From Lactobacillus crispatus (GTDB lineage Bacteria; Bacillota; Bacilli; Lactobacillales; Lactobacillaceae): DNA of 64,000 bases. Of the stretch, positions 41,853 to 48,275 are shown piece by piece (positions within the stretch are counted from its first letter, which is position 1; each line of letters starts with the position of its first letter). Location of the stretch: the NCBI RefSeq assembly GCF_018987235.1, contig NZ_CP072197.1, positions 620,001-684,000 of the forward strand. The letters are read 5' to 3'. The position numbers were made by a program, and so were the translations under genes. Under the pieces are notes generated by a model. That model made no database searches. It had not been told where the DNA came from and saw only the letters and a program-made list of their open reading frames with translations.

Positions 41853-42730
41853 AAAAACGTAAAGGATTAATTATTGGTTTAATTATATTTTTAGTAGCAA
41901 TCATCGGAGTGGCAATTGGTGCTAAACGATTGATTGATCAAAAAGTTGCCAATAATGAAAAGATTGTTGCCACAAGTGCAGCGATTACTGAAATTTTTGA
42001 TAAATTGAACGTTAATTTAGCAGGGGTTCCAAAGACGCAGGCTAAGTTACCAGCACGCTATCAAAAGGTGCCCAAGATTGGGGGTCCAATGAAGCCAAGT
42101 GTTGAAAAGATTGCTTCTTTGAATCCCACTCGTGTCTATGCAGTCTCAACTTTAAAAGATCAGTATGATCAATCATTTAAAGAACAAGGCGTTAAAGTTA
42201 CATATCTGAAGCTGGATTCAGTAGCTGACCTTGAAGCTACACTGAGTTCATTAGGCAAGCAGTATTACCGGCAGAGACAGGCTGATTATCAGATTGGCTT
42301 AATCAAAAAAGCCGTTAAAAAGGCTAAAGCACGTGTTCACGGTCGTAAGCCTAGAGTATTGATCTTGATGGGCTTGCCTGGCGCTAATTACATGATTCTA
42401 ACTAATCGATCATATTTAGGTGATTTGGTCAGAATAGCTGGTGGGGAAAATATCTATCACTCTGATAGTCAGATCTATTTGTCACCAAGTAATGACTCGC
42501 TAGCTACTAAAAATCCAGATGTCATTTTGCGATTAGAACATGCTTTACCAAATGTAACTTTGCCACAATTTAAGCAAGAGTTTAAGAAAAATTCTGTTTG
42601 GAAGACGATGAAAGCCGTAAAGACAGGCAGAGTTTATGACCTACAGCAACCAGACTTTAATGCTTCAGCTAACATGAATGTTTCTCAAGCATTGAATAAA
42701 TTAAGCAACTGGTTGTACCCTGGAAAGTGA
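41849..42730 (+). CDS. Haem/iron-type ABC transporter substrate-binding protein (IsdE-like), TM-anchored
   Basis: 293 residues of the class III (FhuD/BtuF) binding fold: IVATSAAITEIFDKLNVNLAGVP, GGPMKPSVEKIASLNPTRVYAVS, a long backbone helix and a C-lobe (ILMGLPGANYMILTNRSYLGDL). The N-terminus is one TM anchor (LIIGLIIFLVAIIGVAIGA) with no lipobox. It overlaps the upstream NEAT gene by 4 bases (ATGA). Haem is the expected ligand by context. Confidence 0.82.
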   Translation: MKKRKGLIIGLIIFLVAIIGVAIGAKRLIDQKVANNEKIVATSAAITEIFDKLNVNLAGVPKTQAKLPARYQKVPKIGGPMKPSVEKIASLNPTRVYAVSTLKDQYDQSFKEQGVKVTYLKLDSVADLEATLSSLGKQYYRQRQADYQIGLIKKAVKKAKARVHGRKPRVLILMGLPGANYMILTNRSYLGDLVRIAGGENIYHSDSQIYLSPSNDSLATKNPDVILRLEHALPNVTLPQFKQEFKKNSVWKTMKAVKTGRVYDLQQPDFNASANMNVSQALNKLSNWLYPGK

Positions 42731-42735
42731 TCAAA

Positions 42736-43662
42736 ATGAAGAAAAAGGTAATTTGGATAAACTTGATTTTAGCAGTTTTGTTAATCAGTACGATTTTCTT
42801 TGCATTAACTCACGGAGCAAGCAATTTTTCAATGCAAAAGATGACTAACAGCCAATTGAATATTTTGTTTAATATCCGTGTCCCGCGGATTATTTCGGCA
42901 CTAGTAGCAGGAGCTAGCCTCTCTGTTAGTGGTGCCTTTTTTCAGGCAACTTTGCGCAATCCGATTGCAGAACCTGGAATTATGGGGATCTCTAGTGCAG
43001 CCAGTTTATGTCAATTGCTAGCGGTTATTATTTTGCCAGAAATTTTCTTTGGTAAAATTATTTTCGCGATTATTGGCGGACTGCTAGCGTTTGGGCTTCT
43101 TTTATTATTCCAAAAAAAGATGACGCCTTATCAGTTAATTATCATCGGAGTGGCATTGAATGCGGTGTTCACGGGGATGCAGGAAGTTTTCACTAATAAT
43201 CAAAATAGTGGCAGCAGCCTGGCCACAAGTAGTTGGGGATCAACAATGTATTTATTGGTTATTGGCATAATAGGGCTGATTTTCGCGATTTGTTTTATGA
43301 ATTGGGCTAATTACTTAAAGATCAATGATGAAGAGCTGACGTCTTTAGGTGTTTCTGCTAAAACCCTGCGTTTAGTCTTGATGCTAATTGCAGTGGTTTT
43401 GGCCGCAACAACAACGGCTTGCATTGGTGTTTTAGCCTTTATCGGAATTATTGTGCCACAGGTTGCTCGTTTGCTTTTGGGATATGATTATCAAAAAATT
43501 ATTCCATTTTCGATTTTTGCTGGAGCTTGGTTTTTATTGTTCGTTGACACCATCGGCCGGGTGATTACAGCGCCAAACGAGATTGCGGCTAATATTATTT
43601 TGGCTATTGTTGGTGGTCCAGTTATGATTTTAATTTTATGGAAGAGACAGAAAAATGCTTAA
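42736..43662 (+). CDS. FecCD-type ABC transporter permease (haem/iron)
   Basis: About 308 residues from ATG 42736; GTG 42727 overlapping the previous stop is an alternative. FecCD family landmarks are RVPRIISALVAGASLSVSGAFFQ, RNPIAEPGIMGISSAA and a late GVLAFIGIIVPQVARLL. It forms the membrane pore for the IsdE-like protein and the ATPase. It overlaps the ATPase gene by 8 bases. Confidence 0.88.
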   Translation: MKKKVIWINLILAVLLISTIFFALTHGASNFSMQKMTNSQLNILFNIRVPRIISALVAGASLSVSGAFFQATLRNPIAEPGIMGISSAASLCQLLAVIILPEIFFGKIIFAIIGGLLAFGLLLLFQKKMTPYQLIIIGVALNAVFTGMQEVFTNNQNSGSSLATSSWGSTMYLLVIGIIGLIFAICFMNWANYLKINDEELTSLGVSAKTLRLVLMLIAVVLAATTTACIGVLAFIGIIVPQVARLLLGYDYQKIIPFSIFAGAWFLLFVDTIGRVITAPNEIAANIILAIVGGPVMILILWKRQKNA

Positions 43663-44428
43663 AGCGTCGCAGATTGATTTTTCATATGGGTCAAAACAAT
43701 TATTTAATCAATTCTCTCTGAGCTTGCAGGAGCACCAGATTACGACTTTAATTGGTCCTAATGGATCTGGCAAGTCAACCTTGTTTCGCTTGCTTACACG
43801 GGCAATAAGGCCGTCTGCGGGGACAATTACGCTAGATGGGCAAGATATCTGGCAGCTAGCTGCGAAGGATTTTGCCAAAAAGGTAGCAATTGTCCACCAG
43901 CAGAATCAATTGTATAATCAGATAACTGTCAAGGAACTGGTTAAAATGGGGCGTCTGCCGTATCATTCCTTGATGGGGGATGAAGAAAATGGATCTGCTC
44001 GCCTTCAACAGATTATGCAGGAGCTAGAGATTGCTGATTTGGCAGATAAGTTTATAGCGCAATTATCTGGCGGTCAGCAGCAGCGTGTGTGGCTTGCTAC
44101 AGCACTGGCGCAAGAGCCGGAATATCTTTTTCTAGATGAACCAACAACATACTTGGATTTGCATTTTCAGTATCGCTTTTTGGATTTAGTGAAAAAATTG
44201 AATCGAAAGCAGAATTTGACGATTTGCATGATTTTGCACGATTTGAATCAGGCTTTGCAATATAGTAATCAGGTAATTTTGCTCAACCAAGGTAGGATTC
44301 AAAAGCAGGGCAGGCCAGAAGAGGTAATTACGGCGCAGGCGATTAGGCAAAACTTTGGCATAGATTGCGAGATGATCGAAACTGAGCAGGGAAAAGTCTT
44401 GTTAATGGCAGGTTCTGAGGCAAAATAA
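43655..44428 (+). CDS. ABC transporter ATPase (haem/iron type)
   Basis: 257 residues with Walker A GPNGSGKST, signature LSGGQQQR, Walker B YLFLDEPTTYLD and the H-loop ILHDLNQ. It is of the FepC/FhuC group. It is the last gene of the NEAT operon, followed by a strong terminator. It powers uptake through the adjacent FecCD permease. Confidence 0.92.
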   Translation: MLKASQIDFSYGSKQLFNQFSLSLQEHQITTLIGPNGSGKSTLFRLLTRAIRPSAGTITLDGQDIWQLAAKDFAKKVAIVHQQNQLYNQITVKELVKMGRLPYHSLMGDEENGSARLQQIMQELEIADLADKFIAQLSGGQQQRVWLATALAQEPEYLFLDEPTTYLDLHFQYRFLDLVKKLNRKQNLTICMILHDLNQALQYSNQVILLNQGRIQKQGRPEEVITAQAIRQNFGIDCEMIETEQGKVLLMAGSEAK

Positions 44429-44460
44429 AAGACCACGAGAAAACTCGCGGTCTTTTTTGT
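44428..44460. terminator. Terminator between the haem operon and hup
   Basis: AAAGACCACGAG and CTCGCGGTCTTTT pair with one mismatch, with T runs for the plus strand. It also lies directly after hup on the minus strand. Confidence 0.85.
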
Positions 44461-44472
44461 AATAATAAATTA

Positions 44473-44757
44473 TTACTTGTTAACTTCATCCTTGAAGCTC
44501 TTACCTGGCTTGAATGCTGGAACGTTTGATGCAGCAATTTCAATTTCCTTACCAGTTTGTGGGTTACGACCCTTACGAGCAGCACGGTGACGAAGTTCGA
44601 AGGCACCGAAGCCAACTAATTGTACCTTGTTGCCTTCAGCAACATTGCTCTTAACAACGTCGATGTAAGCGTCCAAAATAGTGTTAATGTCTGTCTTAGT
44701 AGCATCAGTCTTTGCAGCGATTTGATCTACTAATTGTTTCTTAGAAATAGTTTCCAT
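44473..44757 (-). CDS. hup: DNA-binding protein HU
   Basis: 94 residues. Helical dimerisation half (METISKKQLVDQIAAKTDATKT...VQLVGFGAFELRHRAARKGRNPQTGKEI) and the DNA-binding beta arm with the RxGRNPQTGxxI signature. It bends and compacts DNA. The AGAGG ribosome binding site sits upstream of ATG 44757. It is monocistronic. Confidence 0.95.
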   Translation of the reverse strand: METISKKQLVDQIAAKTDATKTDINTILDAYIDVVKSNVAEGNKVQLVGFGAFELRHRAARKGRNPQTGKEIEIAASNVPAFKPGKSFKDEVNK

Positions 44758-44793
44758 GAAAAATACCTCTTTTAATATAAACTACGATTACTT

Positions 44794-44821
44794 ATTTTAA
44801 CAGTAATCCGCGTATTTACAA
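44794..44821 (-). promoter_or_regulatory. hup promoter
   Basis: On the minus strand TTGTAA (44821-44816), a 16-base spacer and TAAAAT (44799-44794). Confidence 0.6.
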
Positions 44822-45156
44822 GGGGAAACAGCCTCTTTAAAGAATTTTTTTAAAAAGGAAAGAAATTCTATGTATTTGAAGCGAAAAATATTGTATTCGC
44901 TATCAAAAATGTAGTTCATGTAATGATTCTTTTGTTTTGATTTGAAAAATTAACTTTTTTCAAAAAATTTAGACATTTTTTGCGTAATAAATGATGGGAG
45001 ACAAGCCTAAATTTTGAATTCCAAATTTTGTACAGTGATGGAATATATAAGAGAGGTGAATAATCTTTAATTACACAAATCACATCCTCGAAATATGCTT
45101 AAACAATATCAATTAAGAACGTTGAAGAATGGATTAAGAATGGCAGGTATAAGACT
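44822..45156. other. Gene-free stretch between hup and hicB
   Basis: I saw no supportable gene. A 14-codon ORF after AAAGGAAAG at about 44870 is too short to credit. The last ~40 bases read in-frame as VEEWIKNGRYKT before the hicB ATG, possibly the tail of a lost hicA. Confidence 0.3.
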
Positions 45157-45415
45157 ATGAGCCTACTAACTTATAAAGGTTACCAAGGTACTTATCGAAG
45201 TTGAAAATGATACTTTATTTGGCGAAGTCTTAGGTCTAGAAAATACTTTTATTTCTTATGAAGGAAATTCTCTGGCAGAGTTGAAGAAAGATTTCAAAGC
45301 GGGTATTGATGATTATCTTGAGAATTGTCAATTGAATCATGAGCAACCAGAACAGGCTAACCAAGATGCAGCTAAGTTACAGTTGCAAAAATTATTATTA
45401 ACATCATTAGCGTGA
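45157..45415 (+). pseudogene. hicB: HicB-type antitoxin, frameshifted
   Basis: Starts MSLLTYKGYQGTY and is interrupted near 45196 by one extra base. The next frame continues EVENDTLFGEVLGLEN, FISYEGNSLAELKKDFK and AGIDDYLENCQ, the HicB partial RNase-H fold, ending at TGA 45413. No HicA toxin gene is visible upstream. A palindromic hairpin repeat follows. Confidence 0.7.
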
Positions 45416-45429
45416 TTGGAACAAAATAA

Positions 45430-45466
45430 AGCTCGAAACTTCTACAAATTGTAGTAACTTCGAGCT
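45430..45466. repeat. 37-bp palindromic repeat, copy A
   Basis: AGCTCGAA ... TTCGAGCT with inner CTACAA/TTGTAG arms; nearly identical to copy B at 46254-46290 (one clear difference, A to G, at the ninth base). It acts as a plausible terminator for hicB and/or the convergent yafQ-like gene, but two copies around the toxin-antitoxin pair make it notable. Confidence 0.75.
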
Positions 45467-45504
45467 CTGCATTAATCTGTTTTTGTTCAATACAACGCAT
45501 GCTA

Positions 45505-45798
45505 TTACATATTGGCAAATCGATCTAGTTCATCATGTGTTCCTAATGCAACAAAAACTAGGATTAGTTCATGTGTTTCTTTATCAATCCGGTAGTACAA
45601 TAGCCAATCGTCATTATATTGACGATTAACGTGCATTTCGCGATTTTTTCCTACAGGGTGATCTTTATGTTTGGCTAGAAATTCTTTGTCATTGGTTAAT
45701 ATTGCTTCAACACAATCATCAACATAATCCATTGGATAATGTTTTCTTTCATATCTCTTGTAAGCGCGGTAGTAGCGCTTGGTAGGATTAACTTGCAT
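45505..45798 (-). CDS. YafQ/RelE-family mRNA interferase toxin
   Basis: 97 residues of the RelE/YafQ fold: RYYRAYKRYERKHYPMD, KEFLAKHKDHPVGKNREMHVNRQYNDDWLLYYRID and LVFVALGTHDELD. Family toxins cleave mRNA on the ribosome; catalytic His and basic residues are expected in the KHKDHPV/NREMHV and THDEL segments. It starts 2 bases after the antitoxin stop, in the usual antitoxin-first order. Confidence 0.88.
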   Translation of the reverse strand: MQVNPTKRYYRAYKRYERKHYPMDYVDDCVEAILTNDKEFLAKHKDHPVGKNREMHVNRQYNDDWLLYYRIDKETHELILVFVALGTHDELDRFANM

Positions 45799-45800
45799 GA

Positions 45801-46049
45801 TTATTTCCGCATGGCCTTTTTGTATTCTTCAAAAGAGCTATAACTTCCATGATAAATGTGATTATCAGCTTCATAGTTCGCTTCATCTAGTTCTGTCATG
45901 GGTCTTAGTTCTAAAGGAATGCCATTACTTCTAACAATAGCTTTGAAATACATTCTAATTCCTGTTGATACATCAACCCCATATGAAGCAAGAATATATT
46001 GAGCTTCTTTTTTTAATTTATCATCGATTTTTACACTAATTTGAGCCAT
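45801..46049 (-). CDS. RelB/DinJ-family antitoxin
   Basis: 82 residues from ATG 46049, with GAGG upstream; the longer frame to 46067 lacks a site. The N-terminal ribbon-helix-helix segment is AQISVKIDDKLKKEAQYILASYGVDVSTGIRMYFKAIV. The C-terminus would wrap the toxin. It autoregulates through the palindrome at 46086-46101 (inference). Confidence 0.88.
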   Translation of the reverse strand: MAQISVKIDDKLKKEAQYILASYGVDVSTGIRMYFKAIVRSNGIPLELRPMTELDEANYEADNHIYHGSYSSFEEYKKAMRK

Positions 46050-46085
46050 AGTACAACCTCTATTCACAAAATGTATTACTTTATC

Positions 46086-46101
46086 TATATAGTACTATAT
46101 A
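46086..46101. promoter_or_regulatory. 16-bp perfect palindrome, likely toxin-antitoxin operator
   Basis: TATATAGTACTATATA, 37 bases upstream of the antitoxin start. Ribbon-helix-helix antitoxins repress through such sites. Confidence 0.6.
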
Positions 46102-46253
46102 CTATAAATACAAAATATCAATTTTTAGCGTTTGCTTTTAAAAGAATTTTAAAAGATTATAGGTAGTCTTATTATGAATACTAGGGGAAAAAACTAAAAG
46201 TGACATTTATATCTTTAATCGTAATACACCAGCAGAAATTTAAACATAAACAA

Positions 46254-46290
46254 AGCTCGAAGCTTCTACAAATTGTAGTAACTTCGAGCT
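46254..46290. repeat. 37-bp palindromic repeat, copy B (terminator-like)
   Basis: Near-identical to copy A. Followed by TTTTTG on the plus strand, and TTTG on the minus. It lies after nagK-like and before the antitoxin promoter region, so it probably terminates the kinase transcript. Confidence 0.7.
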
Positions 46291-46316
46291 TTTTGTAACT
46301 ATTCAGAAAAGATAAT

Positions 46317-47240
46317 TTAGCGGTCTTCGTGGTTAGTGAAGTAACGGTAGTCCTTACTCTTGTCGAACAATACGGCACGAGCGTTTTCACCGTTGGAGAT
46401 TGAGAAGATAGCGTCAGGGTACTTGTTCTTAACTTCATCTTCTACCAATCCTCTAAGCATTTCGTTGTTAGCTAAAACTGAACCGGTTAAAGCAATCTTC
46501 ATTGGCTTAGGATCTTCGTAACGGTCAAGACCGATGATGATGTCACGGGCTAACAGATGAGCTTGTTTCTTAATAACTTTGATTGCATCATCGCTGCCTT
46601 CATCAGCAAGTTGTGCAACGTGAACAGCCATTCCTGCAACTTCTGGGTTAGACATCTTGTAGAATTTAGCGTTACATTCATCCATGTGTTCAACGCCAAA
46701 TAATTTAGTAAACATTTGAATCAAAGCGTTGTCTTCACGCTTGTCCCAGCTAAGAAGAGCAGATTGCATTGCTGAACGAGCAATTGCGTAACCTGAGCCT
46801 TCATCACCTAAGATGTTGCCGTAACCACCAACCGCGATTAAGTGGCCGTTTTGTAAACCGTTGTAAACTGAGCCAGTACCGGCAATTACTAAGGCACCGT
46901 CATCACCTTCAAGACCAGCATAAAGTGCTAAAAGTGAATCAGTAATAGCACGAGTAGGTAGGTTGTTAATTCTTGATGAGATAGTTGCGGCTACTTCTGG
47001 AGCATTACCGACAACTGAAAGACCGGCAATACCAACAAGAACGCGCATGCAGTCACCATCGACCTTGTCGATCAATTCGTTGATAGTGTCAGAGATATTC
47101 TTAATTCCGCCTTCGTAGTCAGCGTTAATTTGGCCTGGGCCGCCTTCTGCACGACCGATTTCCTTGCCAGTTTCGTCATATGCGATTGCAGTTGAGTGGG
47201 TACCACCTGCATCAACACCAATTTGGTATTTAAGAGCCAT
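46317..47240 (-). CDS. N-acetylglucosamine kinase-like protein (BadF/BadG/NAGK superfamily)
   Basis: 307 residues. ASKHA phosphate motifs are GVDAGGTHSTAIAYD, the ADENOSINE-type loop LVIAGTGSVYNG and GDEGSGYAIARSAM; the C-terminal part has MKIALTGSVLANNEML. It phosphorylates an amino sugar such as GlcNAc with ATP in the cytosol. Length and motifs match the eukaryotic-like NAGK family. The gene is single. The IS982 copy 2 sits 56 bases upstream of its start and cuts it from a TATAAT further up. Confidence 0.85.
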   Translation of the reverse strand: MALKYQIGVDAGGTHSTAIAYDETGKEIGRAEGGPGQINADYEGGIKNISDTINELIDKVDGDCMRVLVGIAGLSVVGNAPEVAATISSRINNLPTRAITDSLLALYAGLEGDDGALVIAGTGSVYNGLQNGHLIAVGGYGNILGDEGSGYAIARSAMQSALLSWDKREDNALIQMFTKLFGVEHMDECNAKFYKMSNPEVAGMAVHVAQLADEGSDDAIKVIKKQAHLLARDIIIGLDRYEDPKPMKIALTGSVLANNEMLRGLVEDEVKNKYPDAIFSISNGENARAVLFDKSKDYRYFTNHEDR

Positions 47241-47275
47241 GTTGTAAATCTTCTTTCTATATTAATTTATCCGAA

Positions 47276-47289
47276 TGATAACGTATACA
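47276..47289. promoter_or_regulatory. cre-like site upstream of the nagK-like gene
   Basis: On the minus strand TGTATACGTTATCA, a good cre match, 35 bases before the kinase start and directly beside the IS982 target duplication (they share one base). Confidence 0.5.
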
Positions 47290-47296
47290 TTGTATT

Positions 47297-48261
47297 ACGC
47301 GTGGTGCTAGTTAAATCGTTTTAGTTAATAAAAAAATCCAATCTTGTTAGACTCGACTTGTAAATAGTAATAATAGAAAAGAGTCTGATCTGATTGAACT
47401 GCCTTAAGCTTAAGCGTTTTAGCCACCATTTACAAGTTAGTTTTAAAGATTTAGTGATAATTTGTCGGCACTGGTATCGTTTGTATGCACCGGCTGAGTT
47501 TACTCATCGGCGAAATATTGATCAAATTAAAACTACGGACAGTCTGATTTTGGCTTTACTTATCTGGCAAGCTAAGACAGGAATTGAATCACAAAGAAGA
47601 TTCTGTGAATGTTTCAATTGTTTATCACACTCACGTTTTAATCGGCGTTCACGTCAGCTATTGCAATTGATTTATCAGATACGGCAAGAAATGAATAAAA
47701 AGGTTGACCTGAATGGACATTTCTTGATCATTGACAGCTTTCCGGTACCTGTTTGCCAACCAATTCGCAACTATCGTGCTAAAATTTTTCGCGGTTATGC
47801 CAACATTGGTTATAAGGCCACCAAGAAAATTTACTTCTATGGTTTCAAAGTTCATGCCATTGTTAGCGATGACGGTTACATTCTTGATTATGTCGTAACA
47901 AAAGCATCAGTTCATGATGCCAAGGAGACAGTTGAACTGATGGAAAATGCACATCCATCTAATTACTATCTTCTTGGCGACGAAGGCTATTTAGGCAAAG
48001 AACTGCATCAACAGCTAAAACAAATGGGTTATGAACTTTGGACACCATATCGTAAAAATATGACAGGAGCTAAAAAGCACAATGATCATCAATTGATGGC
48101 TATTCGCAGAACAATTGAAAGCGACTTTTCGCTTCTGACCTATTACAATGCCGAGAACAATCGAGCACGTAGTCTGATAGGCTTTCAAAGCCGGTTGGAA
48201 ATTGCAATTTTAGCTTATAATTTGGCTTATTGTCTAGAAAGATTTAACTAGCACCACGCGT
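47297..48261 (+). mobile_element. IS982-family insertion sequence, copy 2 (965 bp)
   Basis: Same ends as copy 1 (ACGCGTGG... inverted at 48261) and an exact 8-bp target duplication ATTGTATT (47289-47296 and 48262-48269). Nearly identical to copy 1: I saw a G-to-A change in the left non-coding end and a C-to-A change near the transposase end, both silent or non-coding. It is in the same direction as copy 1. Confidence 0.93.
47394..48251 (+). CDS. IS982-family transposase, copy 2
   Basis: 285 residues, protein sequence identical to copy 1 (TTG start, motifs FLIIDSFPVPVCQ, LLGDEGYLG, AIRRTIESDFS). Intact and probably active. Confidence 0.92.
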   Translation: MNCLKLKRFSHHLQVSFKDLVIICRHWYRLYAPAEFTHRRNIDQIKTTDSLILALLIWQAKTGIESQRRFCECFNCLSHSRFNRRSRQLLQLIYQIRQEMNKKVDLNGHFLIIDSFPVPVCQPIRNYRAKIFRGYANIGYKATKKIYFYGFKVHAIVSDDGYILDYVVTKASVHDAKETVELMENAHPSNYYLLGDEGYLGKELHQQLKQMGYELWTPYRKNMTGAKKHNDHQLMAIRRTIESDFSLLTYYNAENNRARSLIGFQSRLEIAILAYNLAYCLERFN

Positions 48262-48275
48262 ATTGTATTATATTT

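Noticed and set aside
44343..44615. 90-residue ORF overlapping the ABC ATPase and hup
   Set aside because: Covers two real genes and their terminator; no support.
44870..44915. 14-codon ORF after AAAGGAAAG between hup and hicB
   Set aside because: Too short, no partner, and no conserved feature to support it.
28622..48261. Composite transposon formed by the two IS982 copies
   Set aside because: The target duplications differ (TAAGATATT and ATTGTATT) and each flanks its own IS, so the copies inserted independently.
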